A DNA stretch of 64,000 nt from Bacteroidales bacterium (GCA_024690405.1 JAILCU010000043.1:1-64000); one strand, 5' to 3'; positions 1-8,897 are shown, counted from the stretch's first letter. A program made the numbers and translations. The notes: generated from the letters alone by a model not told the origin.

Positions 1-202
1 AGGAGATCCATCAGAAAAAAACCTTGATAAAAAAGGTGCTTACTCGTATTACTGATATAACCGAATAATATGCCGAAAAATGGTTTGCGAACAAAAATAA
101 TGAGATTTGCGAACAAAATGAGAGAATCTATTATTGCAGAAAGATTATATTGGTGTTCGCGAAATGCAATTTTGTTCGCAAATTGTTCGCAAAACAAAGA
201 AA

Positions 203-231
203 AAGGAGCTACATTTTTGATGTAACTCCTT
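203..231 (-). terminator. Intrinsic terminator downstream of tRNA-Met
   Basis: AAGGAGcTACAT-TTTTG-ATGTAaCTCCTT stem; T-rich tract (TTTTTCTTTG) follows on the minus strand. Confidence 0.75.
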
Positions 232-242
232 GATTTTCAGTG

Positions 243-316
243 TGGACCAGCTAGGGCTTGAACCTAGGACCTCCAGATTATGAGTCTGTTGCTCTAACCA
301 ACTGAGCTACAAGTCC
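243..316 (-). tRNA. tRNA-Met (anticodon CAT)
   Basis: Minus strand GGACTTGTAGCTCAGTTGGTTAGAGCAACAGACTCATAATCTGGAGGTCCTAGGTTCAAGCCCTAGCTGGTCCA; cloverleaf arms and CAT anticodon visible. Confidence 0.95.
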
Positions 317-352
317 ATCACGCAAAGATAGGGAGAACTCCTATTTGCGGTG

Positions 353-360
353 CAAAGGTA
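353..360 (-). promoter_or_regulatory. Bacteroidetes-type -7 element TACCTTTG for tRNA-Met
   Basis: Minus strand TTG-N19-TACCTTTG just upstream of the tRNA. Confidence 0.65.
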
Positions 361-398
361 CACAAAACTTGTGAATCTGCAATATTTTTCCTTAAAAA

Positions 399-1526
399 TT
401 ATTCTTCGAGGGTGTCTAAGTGGGCTAAAGTGTGCAGCCTTCGCATGGCGGCGTCATCGTCCTTCGGACAAATCATGAGTACCCCGTCTTCTTCTGCAAC
501 GACGAAATTGTCGAGACCGCTGATGACGGCCATGTGCCCAGATGGCAGGCGTACGATATTTCCAGTGGCGTTGTCAAAGAGAGCCTCGCTGTGTAGAGTG
601 ACATTCCCTCTTCCGTCGACATGGACATCGGTGGGGGGATAGGGTGAGTTGGTTTTGTTGGCCGCCTGTGCATCGACGTCAATGGATGTCCAGCTGCCGA
701 GGTCGGCCCATCCGAAGCTGCATCGCTGCACGTAGCGATGGGCTGTGTGTTCGAGCACGGCATAGTCCATGGATAAGTTGGGCAGGGCCGTGTAGAACAG
801 AGGGGCCTGCATCGGTGAAAGCGATGCCGTGGGATTGCTCAACTCGGGGAATTCGTCGCGATATACGGGTACATGTTTGATGATGTTGTGCATCATATAT
901 TGCGCGTTGAAGACGAAAAGGCCGGTGTTCCACAGAAATTCGCCGCTTGCCACAAACATCTCGGCAAATTCGAGATTCGGTTTTTCTGTGAAGGTCTTGA
1001 CCAGATAAATCGGTCTGCGTTTGTCCACCTGCGCATCAACTTGCACATATCCATAAGCGGTCTCGGGACGCGTGGGCGTAACGCCCATGGCGATAACCCC
1101 TTCATGCTCGGCCGAGAATTCAAAGCCTCGCATGATGTCTGCCTCAAAGGTTTCGAGGTTGTGAATCTGTTGGTCGGAGGGAGAAACGACGATACGGGCG
1201 TCAGGACAGAGGTGGCTGATGACGCTGGTGCCCCATGCTACAGGTGCCAGGGTTCCCCTTCTGACGGGTTCCGCCAGGATTTGTTCACGTGGCACTTGAG
1301 GCAACTGCTGATTCAGCAGTTCCAGATAACTCTCCTGAGTGCTGATAAAGATATTCTCCGGCCGGATGAAACGTATAAAGCGCTCGTAGGTCTGTTGAAT
1401 CAGTGTGCGCCCGGTGCCTTCGAAGTCGAGGAACTGTTTTGGGCAATTTTCACGGCTGGCAGGCCAAAGGCGGCTACCGATGCCACCAGCAAGAATTAGG
1501 CAGTAGTTTTTTTCGGATTTACTCAC
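399..1526 (-). CDS. manC: Mannose-1-phosphate guanylyltransferase
   Basis: Nucleotidyltransferase signature LAGGIGSRLWPASRENCPKQFLDF; FTEKP; family length. Confidence 0.92.
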   Translation of the reverse strand: MSKSEKNYCLILAGGIGSRLWPASRENCPKQFLDFEGTGRTLIQQTYERFIRFIRPENIFISTQESYLELLNQQLPQVPREQILAEPVRRGTLAPVAWGTSVISHLCPDARIVVSPSDQQIHNLETFEADIMRGFEFSAEHEGVIAMGVTPTRPETAYGYVQVDAQVDKRRPIYLVKTFTEKPNLEFAEMFVASGEFLWNTGLFVFNAQYMMHNIIKHVPVYRDEFPELSNPTASLSPMQAPLFYTALPNLSMDYAVLEHTAHRYVQRCSFGWADLGSWTSIDVDAQAANKTNSPYPPTDVHVDGRGNVTLHSEALFDNATGNIVRLPSGHMAVISGLDNFVVAEEDGVLMICPKDDDAAMRRLHTLAHLDTLEE

Positions 1527-1646
1527 GATGTTAGGTTTAATGGGTTTCTCTTGTTTTCCGAATGCTAAGATAGGTAGTTTTTGTCATTCCCACAAACTTA
1601 TTAGGTTTTATTTATAGAAAATCGTACGTTTTTCACGGAAAATAAG

Positions 1647-1654
1647 TACTTTTG
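1647..1654 (+). promoter_or_regulatory. -7 element TACTTTTG upstream of ung
   Basis: TAnnTTTG about 40 bp before the ung start. Confidence 0.55.
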
Positions 1655-1693
1655 TACACCATTTTATCATCAAGAGCTCAAAAACATCGTGCT

Positions 1694-2356
1694 ATGCAAG
1701 TGAAAATTGAGGAAAGTTGGGGCCGGCGTCTGTCTCAGGAGTTCACGAAACCATATTTTGCCGAACTGGCCGCTTTTGTCCGGAAAGAATACGCCTCGGG
1801 TGTTTGCTATCCCCCCGGCGGAAAAATCTTCAATGCCTTTGCGCAAACCCCATTTGATCAAGTGAAGGTCGTGATACTCGGTCAGGACCCCTACCACGAG
1901 GCAGGTCAGGCCATGGGCCTCTCGTTCTCGGTGCCCGAGGGAGTTGCTCTGCCGCCGTCTCTGCGCAACATTTATGCCGAGATCCAGCGCGAGTTGAGCA
2001 TCGTCCCGCCTGCTTCAGGAGATCTCACCCGCTGGGCACGTCAGGGTGTACTACTGCTCAATGCGACCCTTACGGTGCGTCAGGGGCAAGCCGCCTCTCA
2101 TCAGCGTAGAGGGTGGGAAATCTTTACAGACGCTGCCATTCAAGCCCTCGCGCGCGAGCGCGAACATATAGTATTTCTGCTTTGGGGAGCTTATGCCGGC
2201 CAGAAGGCCCAATACATAGATCCCCAACGTCACTTGGTGCTACGTTCTGCGCATCCGTCTCCCCTTTCGGCTTCGCGTGGTTTTTTTGATAATCATCATT
2301 TCCAACTTTGCAATGACTATCTCATTAAAAACGGACTGACGCCAATAAGGTGGTGA
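1694..2356 (+). CDS. ung: Uracil-DNA glycosylase
   Basis: GQDPYHEAGQAMGLSFSV, LLLNATLTV, HPSPLSASRGF motifs; start trimmed to MQVKIEESW. Confidence 0.96.
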   Translation: MQVKIEESWGRRLSQEFTKPYFAELAAFVRKEYASGVCYPPGGKIFNAFAQTPFDQVKVVILGQDPYHEAGQAMGLSFSVPEGVALPPSLRNIYAEIQRELSIVPPASGDLTRWARQGVLLLNATLTVRQGQAASHQRRGWEIFTDAAIQALAREREHIVFLLWGAYAGQKAQYIDPQRHLVLRSAHPSPLSASRGFFDNHHFQLCNDYLIKNGLTPIRW

Positions 2357-2364
2357 TTGCTTTA

Positions 2365-2431
2365 GTTGACAAGTTGGTTCTTTAGTTCTTCAGGTGTGAA
2401 GCGACCGGAGTTCGAGCGGACGAGTTGGTTG
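2365..2431 (+). repeat. Dispersed element copy R1
   Basis: GTTGACAAGTTGGTTCTTTAGTTCTTCAGGTGTGAAGCGACCGGAGTTCGAGCGGACGAGTTGGTTG; near-identical to copies at 21933 and 22149 (reverse). Confidence 0.9.
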
Positions 2432-2461
2432 TTTTTACCTTTTAGGTTGTAAAGAAATAGA

Positions 2462-3151
2462 TTGATTGACTGTATGAAACAGATTCCTATCCTTGATGTG
2501 GGTGGTGTGCTCATTTCCACTTCTATCCTCACCGAATATTTCTGCTGCGATTTGGATGCCTGCGGCGGTGCCTGTTGCATTGAAGGGGATGCTGGAGCGC
2601 CGGTGACCGTCGATGAAATCGGCGAAATGGAGCATTCGCTTGATGCGGCTTGGCCGTTGATGTCGGCTCAGGCGCAAGCCGTTGTGGACCGGCAAGGTGT
2701 GGCTTATACTGATCCTGAAGGTGAACTTGTAACAAGCATTGTTGGGGGAAAAGACTGTGTCTTCACCTATTATAACTATCCTCCCACGATGATAGAAGGG
2801 CTGCCGAGAGGCTGCTGTCTTTGTGCGCTTGAGAAGGTTTTCCGGGATGGCCGTTCCCGATTTGCCAAGCCGATCTCCTGTGCGCTTTATCCCATCCGCG
2901 AGAAGCACTTCTCTGGAGGTCTTATCGGTCTCAATTATCACCGTTGGGCTATTTGCGACGCAGCGATCCGTAAGGGACGCGAGGAGAACCTGCGCCTTTA
3001 TCAGTTTTTACGTGAACCCCTCATCCGCCGTTTCGGGCAGGCCTGGTATGATGAATTATGTGAGGTGGCCCATGAACTGGAACTGCAAAGCCTCCAATCA
3101 TCAGAAGATGAATCATCTGACAACGAAATTGATGAGGCCCGTTCAATGTGA
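2462..3151 (+). CDS. DUF3109 family protein, Cys-rich
   Basis: CDLDACGGACCIEGDAGAPV and GCCLC...KPISCALYPIR motifs typical of DUF3109. Confidence 0.85.
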   Translation: MIDCMKQIPILDVGGVLISTSILTEYFCCDLDACGGACCIEGDAGAPVTVDEIGEMEHSLDAAWPLMSAQAQAVVDRQGVAYTDPEGELVTSIVGGKDCVFTYYNYPPTMIEGLPRGCCLCALEKVFRDGRSRFAKPISCALYPIREKHFSGGLIGLNYHRWAICDAAIRKGREENLRLYQFLREPLIRRFGQAWYDELCEVAHELELQSLQSSEDESSDNEIDEARSM

Positions 3152-3160
3152 GTGAGCTTC

Positions 3161-3380
3161 TATATGCGAAAGGCTGAGCGTCTATACGTAAGATGCTGAT
3201 CTTAAGGACGTAAGATGCTGATCTTATGGACGTAGGATGCTGATCTTATGGACGTAGGATGCTGAACTTATGGACGTAGGATGCTGAACGTCAAGTCGCA
3301 GGGCGTTGAACGTCAGGTCGCAGGGCGTTTAACATCAGGTCGCAGGGCGCCGAACGACGGGTCGTAAGTGGTCGCGCGAC
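3161..3380 (+). repeat. 22-bp degenerate tandem repeat, locus A (10 units)
   Basis: Consecutive 22-bp units, e.g. TGGACGTAGGATGCTGATCTTA / TGGACGTAGGATGCTGAACGTC / AGGTCGCAGGGCGTTTAACATC. Confidence 0.92.
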
Positions 3381-3785
3381 CTTATGTTGAAGACGTTTTG
3401 ATGAGAGGCAGGCAGATAGGAGAAGGCGGGCATGAAGTAAGATCATGGATGGAAGGGTGATGAGGCTCGGGTGGTTTCCTGATGTGGTGAATTACTTCAT
3501 CGGAAATAGGAAGGTTTTAACTTCTGGAAGCAAGTAAAGGATGAGCGGAATGCGCAAAAGAAAGTTTTTGCAAAATAAAGTTCCACGTTCCACGAATCCT
3601 TTGAAACCGGCTTCCACAAAGGGATTCGGGAATTCTGAAGTTCCACGCAAGTTCCACAAAGGTACACGCATAACTCTTCCCCCTATGCGGTGGAAGCAGA
3701 GTCTGAGTCAACAGATTAAATGACTCAACTCAACTTTCGCAAGCTCAGTTTCGTCAGTTTAAGGTGCGAGCAGGGCTCACGGAGC

Positions 3786-3906
3786 CTTCCAGTGGAACTT
3801 CCATGAGTCTTTCCGTGGATCTTCCATGGGTCTTTCCGTGGATCTTCCATGGGTCTTTCAGTGGATCTTTCGTGGAACTTCCGTGGAACTTCCGTGGAAC
3901 TTGAGT
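3786..3906 (+). repeat. ~11-bp degenerate tandem repeat (GTGGAACTTCC-type)
   Basis: GTGGAACTTCC / GTGGATCTTCC / ATGGGTCTTTCC units repeated; inverted relatives AAGTTCCACG at 3638-3657. Confidence 0.85.
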
Positions 3907-3923
3907 GTACCTTTAATAAGCTT

Positions 3924-3948
3924 AGAACCCGCTGTGGCAGCGGGTTCT
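3924..3948. terminator. Perfect 11-bp stem hairpin (possible terminator)
   Basis: AGAACCCGCTG-TGG-CAGCGGGTTCT; no clear U-tract on either side. Confidence 0.5.
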
Positions 3949-4045
3949 GACATTTCCGTGGAAGGTGGAACTTATTTTCGCAAAAAGTATTTTTTTGCGC
4001 GCAAGTGCTTTAGTTGAACTGTTCGCAGATAATGATTTCGGTGAT

Positions 4046-4537
4046 TCAGTCTTCGATGCTATCCCGCCATAGCTTGAAGGGATAACGTCGCATGTGTGAA
4101 TTGTAGAAGCGGCGGTCCCCGGTGACCTCCCGTCCGATGAAGTCCGGTTTCTCATACGGTTCGTCCTCGCTTTTGAGCTCCAGCTCAGCCATGACGAGAC
4201 CTTCGTTGTCGCCCTCGAACTCATCGACCTCGAAAACATGGCCGTCGTCGGCGCGCACCAGCCATCTTGTTTTGCGGATGATGCCCGGTTCACACAGAGC
4301 CATCAGATCGCCAGCATCCTCCAGCGAGATCTCGGTCTCGAACTCGTAGCGCGAGATTCCGTCGGCGTTGCTGGCTCCCTTGATGGTGAGGTAGCCGCGG
4401 TCGCCACGAATGCGCACTCTGACACTTCTGCCGCCCCCCGAGACAATATATCCTTGAGCGATAGGGGTATGATTAAAGGCGATCGCCTTGTAGGCGTCGC
4501 CCTTAACCAAGAACTTGCGTTCAATTTCCTGTGCCAT
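4046..4537 (-). CDS. CYTH domain protein (triphosphate tunnel / class IV adenylate cyclase-like)
   Basis: MAQEIERKFLVKGD (ExExK), GDRGYLTIKG, YEFETEIS, LVRADDGHVFEVDEFEGDNEGLVMAELEL. Confidence 0.9.
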   Translation of the reverse strand: MAQEIERKFLVKGDAYKAIAFNHTPIAQGYIVSGGGRSVRVRIRGDRGYLTIKGASNADGISRYEFETEISLEDAGDLMALCEPGIIRKTRWLVRADDGHVFEVDEFEGDNEGLVMAELELKSEDEPYEKPDFIGREVTGDRRFYNSHMRRYPFKLWRDSIED

Positions 4538-4541
4538 ACTT

Positions 4542-4682
4542 TTAGACTAAGAAAGCGTACACGGCAGCAATGACAAACAAGACGATCAAGCCCCCAACGA
4601 TCCAGTTGATGATGCGTTTAGCCTGGGCCTCTTCGCGTGCGGCTTTCTTGGCAGCACGACTTTCTTTTTTTGCTTTACTCAT
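4542..4682 (-). CDS. Small predicted single-pass membrane protein (46 aa)
   Basis: MSKAKKESRAAKKAAREEAQAKRIINWIVGGLIVLFVIAAVYAFLV; basic N-terminus plus one TM helix; lies between CYTH and prfB on the same strand; absent from the ORF track because it is short. Confidence 0.7.
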   Translation of the reverse strand: MSKAKKESRAAKKAAREEAQAKRIINWIVGGLIVLFVIAAVYAFLV

Positions 4683-4787
4683 AGTTATCAATTTTATAAG
4701 GTTTCAATAATTCTTTCATAGGAATACTGGCGGCGGTTGCGGTTGCTGACGAGTGCCGAGACGTAAGGCGGCCTTGTAGAGCAGGTG

Positions 4788-5909
4788 TTATCCCTGCTGG
4801 GGATCCCCGCCGAACTCCATCAGATAGGCTTTGATGAAAGCATCGATTTTGCCGTCCATGACTCCCCCGACATCAGACGTCTGGTAGTTGGTACGGTGGT
4901 CTTTTACGCGACGGTCGTCGAAGACATAGGATCGGATTTGCGAGCCCCATTCAATTTTCTTCTTGCCCGCCTCGATCTTGGCCTGCGCCTCCATGCGCTT
5001 TTTCATGGCACGGTCGTAGAGTTGCGACTTGAGGAGTCGCATCGCATTCTCGCGGTTCTCGAGCTGCTTGCGGCTCTCGGTATTCTCGATGAGGATTTCC
5101 TCTTCCTCGCCCGTATCCGGGTCGCGGTATTGGTAGCGCAGTCTCACGCCCGTCTCCACCTTGTTCACGTTCTGTCCGCCTGCGCCGCTGCTTCTGAAGG
5201 TATCCCACGAAACACGTGCCGGGTCGACATACACCTCGATGGTGTCGTCGACAAGGGGCGTGACGAAGACGCTGGCGAACGACGTCATGCGTTTGCCTTG
5301 GGCATTATAAGGACTGACGCGCACCAGCCGGTGCACGCCACTTTCGCTCTTGAGGTAACCATAGGCATATTCGCCCTCAATCTCCATCGTCACAGTTTTG
5401 ATGCCAGCCTCGTCGCCGTCCTGCAGGTTGCTGACGGTGAGTTTGTAGCCATTGGACTCGGCCCACCGCATATACATGCGCATGAGCATAGAAGCCCAGT
5501 CCTGGCTCTCGGTGCCGCCTGCGCCCGAGTTAATCTTGAGCACGGCGTCCATCGGGTCTTCCTCTTGGCGGAGCATGTTCTTCAGCTCCATGCGTTCGAT
5601 GGAATCGATGGTTCTGGCATATAAGTCATCCACTTCTTCCTCGGTGACCAGCTCTTCTTTGTAGAAATCAAAGGCGGTGGCCAGTTCGTCGGCCAGCGTG
5701 CGCACCTCGGCGTACCCTTTAATCCATTTCTCAAGGCTCTTCACCTTCTTCATCTGCTCTTCAGCGCGCTTGGCATCATCCCAGAAGTCGGGTGCCTGCG
5801 TGCGCAGCTGTTCCTCCTCGTATTCCATCTGTTTCTGCGGAATATCGAGGTATTTGTTAAGCGCTTCGACACGCTCTTGTACTTCTTTCAGTTGTTCTGC
5901 TGTAATCAT
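4788..5909 (-). CDS. prfB: Peptide chain release factor 2
   Basis: GGQ motif SSGAGGQNVNKVETGVRLRY; RF2 length and N-terminal domain; single uninterrupted frame. Confidence 0.95.
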   Translation of the reverse strand: MITAEQLKEVQERVEALNKYLDIPQKQMEYEEEQLRTQAPDFWDDAKRAEEQMKKVKSLEKWIKGYAEVRTLADELATAFDFYKEELVTEEEVDDLYARTIDSIERMELKNMLRQEEDPMDAVLKINSGAGGTESQDWASMLMRMYMRWAESNGYKLTVSNLQDGDEAGIKTVTMEIEGEYAYGYLKSESGVHRLVRVSPYNAQGKRMTSFASVFVTPLVDDTIEVYVDPARVSWDTFRSSGAGGQNVNKVETGVRLRYQYRDPDTGEEEEILIENTESRKQLENRENAMRLLKSQLYDRAMKKRMEAQAKIEAGKKKIEWGSQIRSYVFDDRRVKDHRTNYQTSDVGGVMDGKIDAFIKAYLMEFGGDPQQG

Positions 5910-7718
5910 TTATTCTTCGTACATCTTGTCGATGAGGGTCTTGTAGTTCTGCGCAATGACGGGGCGTCGCATCTTGAGCGTGTTGGTGAGCTCACCCTTG
6001 TCCATCGAGAACGGATGGGGCAACAAGGTGATGCGCTTGACCTGCTCGTAGTGTGCGAACTCCTGTTGCAAGGTGCTGATACGGTCGAGCACCATCTTCA
6101 CGACAAGGGGATTGTTGCACAACTCTTCGCAAGAGTTGAAACCGATGCTGTTGTCGCGCGCCCATTGTTCGAGCAACGCATAGTTGGGAATGACGAGTGC
6201 CGAGACGAATTTGCGTTCGTCGGCAATGATGGCAACCTCGTCGATGAAGCGGTCCACCACCAGTTTCGACTCCAGCGCCTGCGGCGAGATATATTTGCCG
6301 TTGCTGGTCTTGAAGAGGTCCTTGATACGGTCGGTGAGGTACAACTCGCCGTTCTTGATATATCCGCTGTCGCCGGTATGGAACCATCCGTCGGCATCGA
6401 TGGCTTGCGCCGTCACTTCAGCCTTGCGGTAGTAGCCCTTGGTGATGGTGTCGCCGCGCAGCAGGATCTCGTTGTTCTCGCCAAACTTAATCTCTATGCC
6501 TTCCAGCACACGTCCGACAGAACCGATCGTGACGGGGCTGTCGTGCCAGTCGCAGGACACGGTAGCAGTGCTCTCGGTGAGTCCGTAGCCCGCCGTCATG
6601 TTGATGCCGCACGAGTGCACGAATTCCTCTACCTCCCGTGGAATCGCAGCTCCGGCGGTGGGGAAGAAGTGAGCATTCTCCAGTCCGAGAGTCTTCAGGA
6701 GCAATGAGATAATGGTCTTCTCGTAGAACTTGTAGCGTAGTTTCAGGGCCAACGGCGGCACGAGTCCCTTCATCTTATAATCCACGTTGTAGCGTTTGCC
6801 CACGGCCAATGCATCGAGGATGAGGCGGCGCTGCACGGCGCTGCTCGTCTCGGCCTTTTCCTGCACGCCAGAGTAAACCTTTTCCCAGAAACGCGGCACG
6901 GCAGCCATACACGAGGGATGCACTTCGCGCAGCGTCATCTGGATATCCTGCGGTTTCAAATTGATGGCTAACTGTGCACCACGTCCCAGACACCAATAGC
7001 TCCATGCCCGCTCGAAGACATGCGTGAAGGGCAGGAAGCACATGATGACGTCCTTGTCTGAAAGATGCATGATCTTGTCGTTGGCAGGAATGGCTGCGCC
7101 GTACATGCGATAGGTGAGCGTGACGCCCTTCGAGACACCCGTAGTGCCGCTGGTATAAAGAATATTGGCGATGTCGTCGGGCTCAACGGATGCAGAGCGT
7201 GCAGCCACTTCATCGGCAAAGGGGAAGCCCTCGCCGTCGCGCAGGAACTCCTCGAAATAGAGGGAAATCTGGTCTTGGGGATTCTTCTTTACCTTGCGGT
7301 CGAAGATAATCAGGCGCTGCAAGGTAGGGCATAATTTCAGCACCCGGAAAGCCGTGTCATACTGATATTGCTCGCCCACGAAAACAAAGCGGATCGAGGC
7401 ATCGTTGATCATATACTGGATCTGCGCCTCGCTGCTCGTGGCATAGAACGGGATGCTCACGGCACGGATGCCGTAGGCACCGAAGTCCACGCACAGATTC
7501 TCGGGCTTGTTCTGGGAAAAGACAGCAATGTTCTCCTGCACGCCAACACCATGTTTGAGCAGGGCATTGCTCACCAGCGAAACCAGTTGCGAGAAACGGT
7601 TCCATGAAATCGTACGCCATGCACTGGCGTCATAATCGCGGTAGCTCAAGGCTGTGCGCTCACCGTAAACCTTGGCTTGCTCGTGAATGAGGATGGAGAG
7701 AGGAGACGTATTCAGCAT
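5910..7718 (-). CDS. AMP-dependent long-chain fatty-acid--CoA ligase
   Basis: ILYTSGTTGVSKGVTLTY AMP-binding motif; GYGLTESTA; GWFHTGDSGYIKNGELYLTDRIKDLFKTSNGKYI. Confidence 0.93.
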   Translation of the reverse strand: MLNTSPLSILIHEQAKVYGERTALSYRDYDASAWRTISWNRFSQLVSLVSNALLKHGVGVQENIAVFSQNKPENLCVDFGAYGIRAVSIPFYATSSEAQIQYMINDASIRFVFVGEQYQYDTAFRVLKLCPTLQRLIIFDRKVKKNPQDQISLYFEEFLRDGEGFPFADEVAARSASVEPDDIANILYTSGTTGVSKGVTLTYRMYGAAIPANDKIMHLSDKDVIMCFLPFTHVFERAWSYWCLGRGAQLAINLKPQDIQMTLREVHPSCMAAVPRFWEKVYSGVQEKAETSSAVQRRLILDALAVGKRYNVDYKMKGLVPPLALKLRYKFYEKTIISLLLKTLGLENAHFFPTAGAAIPREVEEFVHSCGINMTAGYGLTESTATVSCDWHDSPVTIGSVGRVLEGIEIKFGENNEILLRGDTITKGYYRKAEVTAQAIDADGWFHTGDSGYIKNGELYLTDRIKDLFKTSNGKYISPQALESKLVVDRFIDEVAIIADERKFVSALVIPNYALLEQWARDNSIGFNSCEELCNNPLVVKMVLDRISTLQQEFAHYEQVKRITLLPHPFSMDKGELTNTLKMRRPVIAQNYKTLIDKMYEE

Positions 7719-7808
7719 AGTTTTTCGGTTTTTACGCGACAAAGGTAGTGCTTTTTGATGAAATGCCAAAGAATTTGCTTAACTTTGTGCCCGATAAATC
7801 AAATAAGC

Positions 7809-8897
7809 ATGGATTTCGAAGCATACACCTCGGAGGCAGTTGCGCTGCTGAAACAACTCATTGCCACGCCCCGGACCAGCCGCAACGAGACGGCTGCAGC
7901 GGATACTTTCGCCCATTCCATCGATAAAATGGGCTTGAAATATCATCGTGAAGCGAATAATATATGGGTAGAGGCAGAAGGTTATGATGCCCTGCGCCCG
8001 ACTTTGCTGCTGAATGCTCATATCGACACGGTCAAGCCCGTGGCAGCCTGGACGCGCGACCCCTTCACGCCAACCGTTGAAGGCGACCGTTTGTATGGTC
8101 TGGGCAGCAACGATGACGGCGCTTCGCTTGTCTCGTTGTTGCAGGCTTTCCGTATCGTCGCTCAGCGAGCGCAGAGCTACAATCTGGTGTTCCTGGCCTC
8201 GGCAGAAGAGGAAGTCAGCGGGCGCGACGGCATCGAACGCGCATTGCCGCTGCTGCCACCTGTCGATCTGGCTCTTGTGGGAGAGCCCACCGGCATGCAG
8301 CCGGCCATCGCTGAGAAGGGACTGATGGTGCTGGATGTTACGGCCAAGGGCCGGTCTGGTCACGCCGCACGCAACGAAGGCATCAATGCGATTTATCGTG
8401 CCCTGCCCGACATCGAATGGTTCCGCACCTTCCGTTTCCCAAAGGAATCGGCGCTGCTGGGACCGGTCAAGATGAGTGTCACTGTGATCAATGCGGGCAC
8501 CCAGCACAATGTCATCCCCGACCAATGTCTGTTCACCGTGGACGTGCGCACCAATGAATGCTACACCAACGAGGAGGTATACCGGCACGTGTGCGCCTCG
8601 GTGGATGCCGATGTCGTGGCCCGTTCCTTCCGTTTGGGCTCCTCGCACATCGATCCCAGTCATCCTCTTGTCTGCCGTGCCTTGGCGTTGGGTCCCACCG
8701 TCGATGGACGCGAACGGGCGGTTTTCGGTTCACCCACCCTCTCTGACCAGGCTTTGATGGCATGGCCGTCGATGAAGATGGGGCCCGGCGACAGTGCCCG
8801 CAGCCATACCGCCGACGAGTTCATACGCATACCGGAGATACGTGCTGCCATCGAGGATTATGTGAACCTGCTGGACGGATTACCACTTCAGAAGTGA
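7809..8897 (+). CDS. M20 family metallopeptidase (ArgE/DapE-like deacylase)
   Basis: LLLNAHIDTVKP, YGLGSNDDGASLVSLL, ASAEEEVSGRDG, GEPTGM, KMGPGDSARSHTADEF. Confidence 0.9.
   Translation: MDFEAYTSEAVALLKQLIATPRTSRNETAAADTFAHSIDKMGLKYHREANNIWVEAEGYDALRPTLLLNAHIDTVKPVAAWTRDPFTPTVEGDRLYGLGSNDDGASLVSLLQAFRIVAQRAQSYNLVFLASAEEEVSGRDGIERALPLLPPVDLALVGEPTGMQPAIAEKGLMVLDVTAKGRSGHAARNEGINAIYRALPDIEWFRTFRFPKESALLGPVKMSVTVINAGTQHNVIPDQCLFTVDVRTNECYTNEEVYRHVCASVDADVVARSFRLGSSHIDPSHPLVCRALALGPTVDGRERAVFGSPTLSDQALMAWPSMKMGPGDSARSHTADEFIRIPEIRAAIEDYVNLLDGLPLQK

Noticed and set aside
3-68. Possible C-terminus of an upstream gene (EIHQKKTLIKKVLTRITDITE-stop)
   Set aside because: Only about 21 codons visible; cannot assign a family or confirm the frame
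3161-3380. Possible CRISPR array at the 22-bp repeat loci (also 42213-42350 and 54986-55139)
   Set aside because: Units are contiguous with no unique spacers, and no cas genes are nearby; these are tandem repeats
3826-4017. 63-aa ORF MGLSVDLPWVFQWIFRGTSVELPWNL
   Set aside because: Translation of the ~11-bp GTGGAACTTCC repeat tract; no coding evidence
4785-5624. 279-aa plus-strand ORF antisense to prfB
   Set aside because: Shadow ORF; prfB is unambiguous
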